Source: Methylovirgula sp.
GTDB lineage: Bacteria > Pseudomonadota > Alphaproteobacteria > Rhizobiales > Beijerinckiaceae
NCBI GenBank assembly: GCA_025356505.1
Contig: JANXSV010000346.1
Coordinates: forward strand, 1-13,993
Direction: 5' to 3'
DNA: 13,993 nucleotides
Made by a program: the position numbers and the translations under genes. Below the pieces are notes generated by a model that made no database searches, was not told where the DNA came from, and saw only the letters and a list, made by a program, of their open reading frames with translations. Below are positions 1-5,643 of this stretch, one piece after another. The first letter of the stretch is position 1. Each line of letters opens with the position of its first letter.

Positions 1-596
1 GACTGAATGCACAGATTGTGCGGGCTCAACGAAGGACATTTTACCAGAAATATCGGCCGCCACGGTCCAACAGGCTCAATATTGGGACACCAACCGGGCA
101 TATGTCCGAGCAGAGTGGTCCGGACATGGCGAAGAGCCTGATTTGAAACCAATTGCGTTCGCCAGCGTGCCCGCGGTTTTGTTTGCGTCAGCGCCTGAGT
201 TAGAGCGCGAAAGCGTATGGAAAGCTCGTGATGACCGCGTAAAACGATTTTCACGATATGCCGATGAAACATATTGTCCGAAGTCAGGATCAATCGGGCA
301 TCGAGATAGATATCGGCGTGGGTGGCGAGGCCATCGAGATGAAGCTCGTATTCGCCGTACCCATTGAGGTCGCACTGATACCAAAAATCTTGCATCTGCA
401 ACGCTTCGGGCGCGAATGGATCGAACTTTCCGGCATCATTCAGCGCGCCAGCAACTGTGCCGGGAACTTTTGCCGGAAGCCAGTCCACGTCCGCCAGCTG
501 TTTTGGCAATTGCAAGTTGTCTGCATCCGCAGCAGCCGTGCGCCAGCCGCGATCCAGTTTTACAACCTGATTGAGATCTTTGGACGAGCCACGCAT
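1..596 (-). CDS. Glycoside hydrolase family 2 protein, N-terminal part (partial at window edge)
   Basis: The reverse strand stays open from an ATG at 596 to the left edge, giving 198 residues of a longer protein. The sequence has the look of the N-terminal jelly-roll sugar-binding domain of family 2 glycoside hydrolases of the beta-mannosidase type: WLPAKVPGTVAGAL (residues 39-52), a DFWYQCDL strand, then ELHLDGLATHADIYLD, a hallmark turn where an accessory strand passes near the active site. Further on come RARWRTQLV and a stretch ending GPWRPIFLV. The catalytic barrel and its acid/base glutamates would lie to the left of the window, so activity and substrate cannot be judged. It is the last gene seen in the carrier-protein operon and starts about four bases after the DUF1839 stop. 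No convincing ribosome site is visible. An in-frame GTG at 599 and an ATG at 620, the latter overlapping DUF1839, are alternative starts. The family call is fairly firm; the job in this operon is unknown. Confidence 0.85.
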   Translation of the reverse strand, partial: MRGSSKDLNQVVKLDRGWRTAAADADNLQLPKQLADVDWLPAKVPGTVAGALNDAGKFDPFAPEALQMQDFWYQCDLNGYGEYELHLDGLATHADIYLDARLILTSDNMFHRHIVKIVLRGHHELSIRFRALTQALTQTKPRARWRTQLVSNQALRHVRTTLLGHMPGWCPNIEPVGPWRPIFLVKCPSLSPHNLCIQ

Positions 597-600
597 CACA

Positions 601-1572
601 CTAGAGGCCGTATCTTGCATCAAGATCGGCCATAAGAGACTGCCATGCCTGCGCCGCAGGTTCCAGAAGAGTTCCAAGCGCATCGAATTTCTGCCGCGCT
701 AAGGCTCGTGCCAGCTGAAACTGCGCGGCTTTTGCCGTATTCGAGATTGTCTCCGCCGCCGCGATGCAAAGCGTAAGGTCGCGCTCGCCGTTTTGCTCCA
801 GCCATGCCAAATAGGACGAAAGCAGTTCGAAGTTTGCGCCGAGCTGGCGCAGCGTGTTGAAGGCGTATTTGTGGAAAAAGCCTTCCGGTTTTGCGGTCAG
901 TTCGCGCGCCTGGTCGGGAAACACTGCGGCGAATTGTGATATCGGATTTTGCGATGGCTTGCGTGCCAGATGGCGCGACAGCAATCTCACGCTGCGTCGA
1001 ACAGTGTCAGATGCGCCCAACACCCCCTCGAATTTGGCGAACTCGGTATAGGGGAGAAACAGTGCATCGCCTGGGTTCTTTTGAAAAACACCGTCAAAAT
1101 CCGCGCCGCTGAGCGAAAAATAGCCGCCGTTGTGGAAATATTCCATCGATTTTGCAATAATGTCGAGGCGATTGACCGCAACCGTGGTTTTACCATGCTC
1201 GATCTGATACGCGATGCCGTGAGTGTCGGGCAAATAAAAGCTGTCCATTTCAACCAGACAGAGCCGTCTGCGCTCCAATTGCCGGGTGATATGCGCAGCA
1301 ACATCGTCAAAAATAGCCAGCTCTTGCACCTTAATGCCATAGATAGTTTCAAGATCTTCAAGCGGGTATTTGAAAAATGTAAACTGATCGCCTTCGAAGT
1401 CTTGAGTCAGCGTAAAAGCCAGCGCAGCCTGAGGTTGCAACCCCAACTGTGACAGGATTTCGATCCAAACATCGACATAGCAATTTGTTTCCGGCCAAGC
1501 GCGGGCGCTGTCATGCAGGGCGTGGCGTTGATATCCTTCCAGCCGCGTCCCGGGAAAGCAGGCGGAAGCCAT
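601..1572 (-). CDS. DUF1839 family protein, possible carrier-protein-dependent acyltransferase
   Basis: This 323-residue protein carries the DUF1839 signature: ETNCYVDVWIEIL (28-40), DFEGDQFTFFKYPLEDL (58-74) and EMDSFYLPD (108-116) followed by EHGKTTVAV (125-133). I start it at the ATG at 1572, five bases after the ligase stop. An upstream ATG at 1614 would overlap the ligase by 37 bases and adds residues that do not look conserved. The family has no assigned biochemical function that I know of. By inference, the layout resembles the papain-like BtrH acyltransferases of butirosin synthesis: a cysteine (Cys31) at the head of a helix, then a D-x-[FY]-Y-[LI]-P turn, then a histidine (His126) before a beta strand, then an all-helical C-terminal half. 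BtrH moves an acyl group from a carrier protein to an amine. Such a role would fit between the aminoacyl-carrier-protein ligase and the hydrolase. Family membership is near certain; the transferase role is a hypothesis. Confidence 0.9.
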   Translation of the reverse strand: MASACFPGTRLEGYQRHALHDSARAWPETNCYVDVWIEILSQLGLQPQAALAFTLTQDFEGDQFTFFKYPLEDLETIYGIKVQELAIFDDVAAHITRQLERRRLCLVEMDSFYLPDTHGIAYQIEHGKTTVAVNRLDIIAKSMEYFHNGGYFSLSGADFDGVFQKNPGDALFLPYTEFAKFEGVLGASDTVRRSVRLLSRHLARKPSQNPISQFAAVFPDQARELTAKPEGFFHKYAFNTLRQLGANFELLSSYLAWLEQNGERDLTLCIAAAETISNTAKAAQFQLARALARQKFDALGTLLEPAAQAWQSLMADLDARYGL

Positions 1573-1577
1573 CAAAA

Positions 1578-2516
1578 TTAGCCCCAAAGTTCTTGAGTCA
1601 CTGCCTTTGGCCATTTTGCCAGATCGAGGCCGTGATGTTTGAACAGGGCCAGCGTCACCCGCTCAAGTCCGAATCCGACGCAAGCGGTGTGCGCAACGGC
1701 GCCATCAGCGGTCTCTATGCCCCAGGTTTGGCCGAAATGGTCTTGATGGTAGTTAAAACTCAGGCAGGCGGTAGGCTTCTCAGTGCTGGTTATGGGAATG
1801 AGCAGCTCGAATTTTAGCCCTTGCTCGCGCTGCCCGGCCTTCATCATCCGGCCGGCGCGTCCGAAAAACGGATCGTTGGCGATGTCTATTTCGAGCGGGA
1901 CACCCAATGAACGCATCAATTTCTGCCCACGTTCGAGCCAGCTTTCGCGGAAGGCAAGCACCTGCTCTTGCGTTCCGGCGCGCACATATTCGCGCATCCG
2001 AAACAATTGCATGCGGGCAGGGTCCTGCGACGGCTCGTGGCGAAAGCAATAGCTTTGCAGGTCGAATAAACGCCCCTCCACCGGAAGTGGACCACGTTTC
2101 GCGATAACCGGATACAACGGGTAACAGGCAGCTGGCGTGAGCACGACATTGGTGGCCTGCTGGTCTTTGGTCCAATCCTCGCCCGTCGCCACCCGTTCGA
2201 GGAGAGTCGTGTGGTCGTGGTCGTTTCCGCAAAAGGAGTGAACCGTGCCTGCGAGTTGCGGAAAACTTTTCAGATATCCTGAAGTTTCGAAAGTTTTCCG
2301 GCTCATGGCAGGCGGGAAACGCATTGCCTCGGCCTTGTCCGCCGCCCCATGTTTCGTAACCAACGCGTCGAAACGGTTGAGCACATCTTCAAATTCACCT
2401 GATCGGCCATAAAGGCCATCAACACCGGTATCGACAAGGATGCCTTTGTCAAACAGAGCGTTGAGAAAGTCGAGCTGAGCGGCGTCGCCTACAGGAGATT
2501 TGGATTGGTCTAGCAT
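1578..2516 (-). CDS. Amino acid:[carrier protein] ligase (class II seryl-tRNA synthetase-like)
   Basis: This 312-residue enzyme is a stripped-down class II aminoacyl-tRNA synthetase core, close to the catalytic domain of atypical archaeal seryl-tRNA synthetases. Known family members (Bradyrhizobium, Agrobacterium) activate glycine or alanine with ATP and load it onto the phosphopantetheine of a dedicated carrier protein instead of a tRNA. Here motif 2 is YCFRHEP (156-162) and motif 3 is [12 protein letters not shown] (281-292). The zinc ligands are present: Cys131 in AACYPLYP, Glu176 in FRMREYV and Cys279 in HTACVGFG. As I recall, these are the same numbers as in the characterised Bradyrhizobium glycine enzyme. 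There is no tRNA-binding domain, as expected. The start abuts the dehydrogenase stop and has an AGGA six bases upstream, which supports ATG 2516. The partner is very likely the carrier protein two genes upstream. Which amino acid it uses cannot be read safely by eye. Confidence 0.96.
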   Translation of the reverse strand: MLDQSKSPVGDAAQLDFLNALFDKGILVDTGVDGLYGRSGEFEDVLNRFDALVTKHGAADKAEAMRFPPAMSRKTFETSGYLKSFPQLAGTVHSFCGNDHDHTTLLERVATGEDWTKDQQATNVVLTPAACYPLYPVIAKRGPLPVEGRLFDLQSYCFRHEPSQDPARMQLFRMREYVRAGTQEQVLAFRESWLERGQKLMRSLGVPLEIDIANDPFFGRAGRMMKAGQREQGLKFELLIPITSTEKPTACLSFNYHQDHFGQTWGIETADGAVAHTACVGFGLERVTLALFKHHGLDLAKWPKAVTQELWG

Positions 2517-3704
2517 TTAAAGTCCTAAAAGGCTCGAGTCGGCTCTCGCCATGAGCAGAAGATTGGAAGTATTGAGAAGGATACGATCATTCGAGATCAT
2601 CAGCCTCGCCGAATGCGCGTCGCGGAGTTGGCGGCCGAGACTGTATGGCGTATCATTCTTGTACCCAAGAATGCCGCAGATGAGCAGCGATTGATCAATG
2701 ACTTGCAGCATCGACTGCGACATAGCGACCTTGACGTTATTGATAGCGGTGGCAAACCCGATGGACGACATCGTGTCCGGTTTTTTGCGGGCAGCCTCGA
2801 AGCGCAAAACGCCTTCCTTCAGGGTTGCGCGCATGGTTTGCAGCGTAACGGCTGCTTCTGCGAGGTGCATTGCTCCGGGCGGCGTTACGCTTGGCGCGCG
2901 CCGCGCTGCGGCTTTTACGAAAGACTGCGCGCGGTTGAACGCTTCCGAAGCAATGCCATACCAAAGCGCGCCCCAGAACAGGTGCGATGCTGAAAGCATC
3001 GATTGTGCCGCTATTTCAGCAAAGGGTTTTGGCAATATTTGCTCAACCGGTGCGGTGCAGTTAAATTTAAATCCCTCTGAACAGGTTCCGCGCATACCCA
3101 GAGTGTCCCAAAGCGAGGTCCTATCGAGGGTATATTGGCCTTTGACCGCCACCACCATCACTTGATCGGAGGAGGGCGCATCGGGATTGGCTCTTGCGGT
3201 GACGAGAATGGCATCCGCGACTGAACCATACGAAATGACCGTGGCATCCTTGGCGAGCGAAAAACTATCGCCATGCCGCTCAACCGCACAAATCGAGTTG
3301 CGCAAATCCCCACCTATGCCGCCTTCGGTGGTCGCAGATGCCAGCAAAAGTTGATCGCGGGCGATTGTCTGCATGAAGTCGCGGTGCCAGTTCGCTTCGA
3401 CACCATGCGCGACCAAACTCGAGAGCTTGATTTGATGCATGGCAAATATCATCGCGGTGGAAGAGCAATTTTGGCCGAGAATGGCGCAAACTTCACATAT
3501 TTGGGCTGTTGTTGCCCCTTCGCCGCCGAGCACCTTCGGGATCATGATGCTGAGCAACCGTTCTGCTTTAAGCGCTCCGATTGCTTCGGCAGGGAAACGG
3601 CTGTTGCGGTCAACGTCGCTGGCATGGGCTGCCGCCACCGACCCCACACGCTTTGCTCTTGCGACAATGTCCACCATCAGATTGGGTGCAAGTGCCGACG
3701 TCAT
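2517..3704 (-). CDS. Acyl-CoA dehydrogenase-like flavoprotein
   Basis: This 395-residue protein has the full acyl-CoA dehydrogenase fold in order. A helical N-terminal domain is followed by the FAD-contacting middle domain with SATTEGGIGGDL (123-134), DATVISYGSVADAI (153-166) and WDTLGMRGTCSEGF (199-212). The C-terminal helical bundle has CGILGYKNDTPYSLGRQLRD (343-362). Such enzymes oxidise an alpha-beta bond of a thioester-bound substrate. Near the C-terminus, where the catalytic glutamate of the classical enzymes is usually found (the E-G-T motif), this protein reads ISNDRIL (370-376), so that base appears absent or moved. The gene overlaps the carrier-protein stop by ATGA and has GGAG seven bases before its start. 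By inference, the substrate is an aminoacyl group held on the neighbouring carrier protein, as for the prolyl-carrier-protein dehydrogenases of pyrrole pathways, rather than a CoA ester. The family is sure; the substrate is not. Confidence 0.92.
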   Translation of the reverse strand: MTSALAPNLMVDIVARAKRVGSVAAAHASDVDRNSRFPAEAIGALKAERLLSIMIPKVLGGEGATTAQICEVCAILGQNCSSTAMIFAMHQIKLSSLVAHGVEANWHRDFMQTIARDQLLLASATTEGGIGGDLRNSICAVERHGDSFSLAKDATVISYGSVADAILVTARANPDAPSSDQVMVVAVKGQYTLDRTSLWDTLGMRGTCSEGFKFNCTAPVEQILPKPFAEIAAQSMLSASHLFWGALWYGIASEAFNRAQSFVKAAARRAPSVTPPGAMHLAEAAVTLQTMRATLKEGVLRFEAARKKPDTMSSIGFATAINNVKVAMSQSMLQVIDQSLLICGILGYKNDTPYSLGRQLRDAHSARLMISNDRILLNTSNLLLMARADSSLLGL

Positions 3705-3952
3705 GCGGCAGCTCCGGTGGGAACGATTTGCCGAAGTGCAGCGGCAATGGATCCGATGCTGGAAAAGGTCTTGCGGTTCAACATTGCTTCTGGAAACTCG
3801 ATGTCATACCGGTCTTCCAGCGCTAACATCAATTGCACCGAGGCAAATGAACTAAGCCCTGCCGCGTAAAGGTCTGCAGTTTCTGACAGCGTCGCTACGT
3901 CGGTGGGAAGCTTACAGTGTTTGCCGATCAGTGACCGTATTTCGTCGTTCAT
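3701..3952 (-). CDS. Acyl/aminoacyl carrier protein
   Basis: This is a small acidic helical protein of 83 residues. It has the phosphopantetheine attachment motif at GLSSF, preceded by DLYAA and followed by ASVQLMLALEDRYDIEFP. This aligns with the GLDSF of D-alanyl carrier proteins and makes Ser35 (the second serine) the expected attachment site. I start it at ATG 3952 because GAAGGA lies seven bases upstream. An in-frame ATG at 3991 would add a tail unlike carrier proteins and lies on the wrong side of that ribosome site. It is the first gene of the minus-strand operon, with its 3' end overlapping the dehydrogenase start. The carrier proteins of aminoacyl-carrier-protein ligases are typically encoded close by, so this is very probably the acceptor loaded by the ligase gene at 1578-2516. 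A 4'-phosphopantetheinyl transferase must act in trans. Confidence 0.94.
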   Translation of the reverse strand: MNDEIRSLIGKHCKLPTDVATLSETADLYAAGLSSFASVQLMLALEDRYDIEFPEAMLNRKTFSSIGSIAAALRQIVPTGAAA

Positions 3953-3965
3953 CTTCAATCCTTCG
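3942..3965 (-). promoter_or_regulatory. Ribosome binding site deciding the carrier-protein start
   Basis: Reading the minus strand, CGAAGGA is followed by TTGAAG and then the ATG at 3952. This near-ideal Shine-Dalgarno spacing selects the short form of the carrier protein over the ATG at 3991. Confidence 0.75.
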
Positions 3966-4068
3966 AGAAACCACTCAGAAACATATTGCAAGTCAAGTTT
4001 GAAATAAGGCTACCGGGCCTTCGTAAACAATTGGGAAAATCAATCTGCGAAAAAGGGGTTAATGGCCC

Positions 4069-4095
4069 GCTATAATGGGTGTTGAGTGACGTCAA
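4069..4095 (-). promoter_or_regulatory. Candidate promoter for the carrier-protein operon
   Basis: On the minus strand TTGACG (4095-4090) is followed after 15 bases by TATAGC (4074-4069). The -35 matches the sigma-70 consensus at five of six bases and the -10 at four of six, but the spacer is shorter than the usual 16-18. It would give a leader of about 110 bases before the carrier-protein start. The plus strand of the same stretch carries a perfect TATAAT at 4071-4076 with no good -35 partner, so the direction of any promoter here is uncertain. Confidence 0.3.
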
Positions 4096-4155
4096 TACGC
4101 TCGCGTTCCGGCTGAGGAACCTGCTTAGCGACCTCAAATGTGCAATAAATACGGC

Positions 4156-4180
4156 ATTTTAGGCAATTTTGACCTAAAAT
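4156..4180. promoter_or_regulatory. Inverted repeat, candidate operator
   Basis: ATTTTAGG (4156-4163) and CCTAAAAT (4173-4180) form a perfect 8-base dyad around a 9-base centre. The centre-to-centre distance of about 17 bases suits a dimeric helix-turn-helix protein. No T-run follows, so a terminator is unlikely. It overlaps the TTGACC that could serve as a plus-strand -35 element. Confidence 0.45.
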
Positions 4181-4196
4181 AACCTTCCGCCACAAT
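4169..4196 (+). promoter_or_regulatory. Candidate promoter for the polysaccharide operon
   Basis: TTGACC (4169-4174) and CACAAT (4191-4196) are separated by 16 bases. They match the consensus hexamers at five and four positions. The -35 lies inside the first inverted repeat and the -10 touches the second, which would make sense for a repressed promoter. The predicted leader before the first gene is long, about 260 bases. This is a weak, pattern-only call. Confidence 0.25.
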
Positions 4197-4217
4197 TTTA
4201 ACCAAGATCGAAATTGT
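4192..4217. promoter_or_regulatory. Second inverted repeat, candidate operator
   Basis: ACAATTT (4192-4198) and AAATTGT (4211-4217) are perfect reverse complements across a 12-base spacer. The dyad follows the first inverted repeat with an 11-base gap, so the two could be paired sites on one face of the helix. The sequence differs from the first dyad, so two regulators are possible. Confidence 0.4.
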
Positions 4218-4270
4218 ATTTAAAACTTCGTTCGGATGAAGAGGCCACGCGGCTTGCGAGTTTCTTTTGC

Positions 4271-4350
4271 AAGCCAAAATGCCCGCTGAGGCCAAATGCC
4301 CACACAAGCCAAGATGCCAGATATTTGCCATGGTGCCAGATATTTGACGG
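4271..4350. repeat. Degenerate short direct-repeat tract
   Basis: Three related units AAGCCAAAATGCCC (4271), AGGCCAAATGCCC (4289) and AAGCCAAGATGCC (4306) recur every 17-18 bases. They run into two copies of TGCCAGATATTTG at 4315-4327 and 4334-4346, which are 19 bases apart. The units share a GCCA-ATGCC core. The tract is non-coding by my reading. It could be an array of regulator sites or a slippage-born repeat; nothing in the sequence decides between these. Confidence 0.55.
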
Positions 4351-4414
4351 CCTCCGGCTGCAGGATACCTTCGGCATTCAGAAGCCCGCTTATGAAAGAT
4401 TTAACCCGGCTGGT

Positions 4415-4455
4415 CTAATTTTGTTCTAAATTTTGATAGTTTCTCCTAATTTAAG
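4415..4455. repeat. Three helically phased CTAA(A)TTT boxes before the polysaccharide operon
   Basis: CTAATTTTG (4415), CTAAATTTTG (4426) and CTAATTTAAG (4446) begin 11 and 20 bases apart, close to one and two turns of DNA. The last box runs into the AAGG ribosome site (4453-4456) of the first glycosyltransferase gene. They may be sites of an AT-rich-DNA binding regulator, but short A/T words arise easily by chance. Confidence 0.35.
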
Positions 4456-4464
4456 GTTGATGGA

Positions 4465-5643
4465 ATGCGCGTGGCTATTGTCCATGACTGGCTGTATGTG
4501 ATCGGGGGTGCCGAACGCGTTTTGAACGAGTTGCTGAAATGCTATCCGGGTGCAGATGTTTTCTGCCTGTTCGACGTTCTGGGCGATGAAGACCGCCGCA
4601 AGATTGGCATAGCGACAGTCAAAACCAGTTTTTTGCAGAAAATGCCGTTTATTACGCACAAGCATCGCGCCTATCTCCCGCTGATGCCATTTGCAATCGA
4701 GCAGTTTGATTTTTCTGAATATGATTTGGTCATTTCGAGCAGCTACGCCGTTGCTAAAGGCATTCTCACCGGCCCCAATCAGGTTCACATTGCCTATGTT
4801 CACTCGCCGATGCGCTATGCGTGGGACTTGCAGAACGCATATTTGCGGCAGTCAAAGGCGGACAAAGGGCTTCGAAGCCTGATCGCGCGCATGATTTTAT
4901 ACCACATCCGCATCTGGGATGTGCGCACGGCCCACGGTCCCGATGCGATGATAGCCAACTCCGGATTTGTCGCCCGGCGCATTTTGAAAATCTACGGACG
5001 GGTGGCCACAGTCATCAACCCTCCGGTTGAGCTTTCAGCCGTATCCGCTGAGGTGGCGCGTGGAGACCACTTCCTTGTGGCCAGCCGTTTGGTGGCTTAC
5101 AAAAATATCGATGTGATCATCCAAGCCTTTGCAGCGCTGCCTGATTTGACGCTTGTGGTTGCGGGCGACGGGCCAGACGCCAAAAAACTTAAAGATCTTG
5201 CCGGACCAAACGTCGTGTTCAAGGGTTTCGTCAGCGACTCAGAAATGCGCCAGCTTATGGCCACGGCGCGCGCCTTTATTTTTGCAGCGGAAGAGGATTT
5301 TGGAATAATCCCTGTTGAGGCTCAAGCCGAAGGAACGCCGGTAATTGCACTCGGAAGAGGCGGAGCGCTCGAGACAGTTAAAGCGCATGGCACAGACAAG
5401 ACTGGAATGTTTTTTGCTGAGCCGACTCCTGGCGCAATCGCGGAGTGCGTCTCGCGGTTTATCACTGTCGAAGGGGAATTTTCGCGCGCCGCTTGCAGGC
5501 AGCAAGCCGAAAGGTTTTCTGCATCAAGGTTTCGCGATGAAATCAAAACATTTGTCGAGGCGCAGATCAAGCGTGTGCGTTCTCCATTGGAGGCTCAGCG
5601 CAGTTTTGAAACTTCATCCGCATTTGAGCACGAGCTGGTTTGA
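4465..5643 (+). CDS. GT4 glycosyltransferase (WbaZ-like)
   Basis: This 392-residue cytoplasmic enzyme has two Rossmann-like domains of the GT-B fold. The N-terminal domain begins RVAIVHDWLYVIGGAERVL (2-20), with the glycine-rich acceptor-side loop, and has YVHSPMRYAWD (111-121), typical of the WbaZ subgroup. The C-terminal nucleotide-sugar domain has ASRLVAYKNID (206-216), with the usual Arg and Lys phosphate contacts, and the EX7E retaining-enzyme motif from Glu277 to Glu285 in EEDFGIIPVEA. Relatives transfer mannose or similar sugars from GDP- or UDP-donors to a lipid-linked intermediate; the donor cannot be read from sequence. It is the first gene of the plus-strand operon. AAGG at 4453-4456 lies eight bases before the ATG and fits the start. 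Its stop overlaps the next gene's ATG by one base (TGATG), suggesting translational coupling. Confidence 0.93.
   Translation: MRVAIVHDWLYVIGGAERVLNELLKCYPGADVFCLFDVLGDEDRRKIGIATVKTSFLQKMPFITHKHRAYLPLMPFAIEQFDFSEYDLVISSSYAVAKGILTGPNQVHIAYVHSPMRYAWDLQNAYLRQSKADKGLRSLIARMILYHIRIWDVRTAHGPDAMIANSGFVARRILKIYGRVATVINPPVELSAVSAEVARGDHFLVASRLVAYKNIDVIIQAFAALPDLTLVVAGDGPDAKKLKDLAGPNVVFKGFVSDSEMRQLMATARAFIFAAEEDFGIIPVEAQAEGTPVIALGRGGALETVKAHGTDKTGMFFAEPTPGAIAECVSRFITVEGEFSRAACRQQAERFSASRFRDEIKTFVEAQIKRVRSPLEAQRSFETSSAFEHELV

Larger units (their letters stand above)
3953..4464. other. Divergent intergenic control region
   Basis: These roughly 510 bases separate two divergent operons. They are visibly more AT-rich than the flanking genes. 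Short open frames here (for example 4214-4429 plus and 4134-4331 minus) lack ribosome sites and recognisable protein character, so I call no gene. The region holds candidate promoters, an 8-base TGACGTCA palindrome at 4087-4094, two inverted repeats (4156-4180 and 4192-4217), a degenerate direct-repeat tract (4271-4350) and three CTAA(A)TTT boxes (4415-4455). Such density of symmetric and repeated elements suggests binding sites for one or more regulators controlling both operons. No rho-independent terminator with a T-tract is evident. Confidence 0.8.

Noticed and set aside
76..384. 102-codon minus-strand frame at the left edge
   Set aside because: It is an out-of-frame shadow of the GH2 gene, which is open across the same bases with recognisable motifs.
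949..1452. 167-codon plus-strand frame opposite DUF1839
   Set aside because: The reverse strand encodes a well-conserved family over the whole span; the plus frame shows no domain character.
3273..3869. 198-codon plus-strand open frame opposite the dehydrogenase and carrier-protein genes
   Set aside because: It lies antisense to two clear enzyme genes, has Cys/His/Arg-rich composition typical of shadow frames, and has no ribosome site or recognisable domain.
4071..4076. Perfect TATAAT on the plus strand
   Set aside because: No acceptable -35 element lies 16-18 bases upstream, the nearest weak match being 20 bases away, so it is not called a promoter alone.
4087..4094. TGACGTCA palindrome resembling a eukaryotic CRE site
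   Set aside because: An eight-base palindrome is expected by chance at this scale, and no bacterial regulator is tied to it here; it is noted only as part of the intergenic region.
4134..4429. Small open frames in the intergenic region on both strands
   Set aside because: No ribosome binding sites, no conserved character visible, and overlap with repeats and dyads; more likely non-coding.
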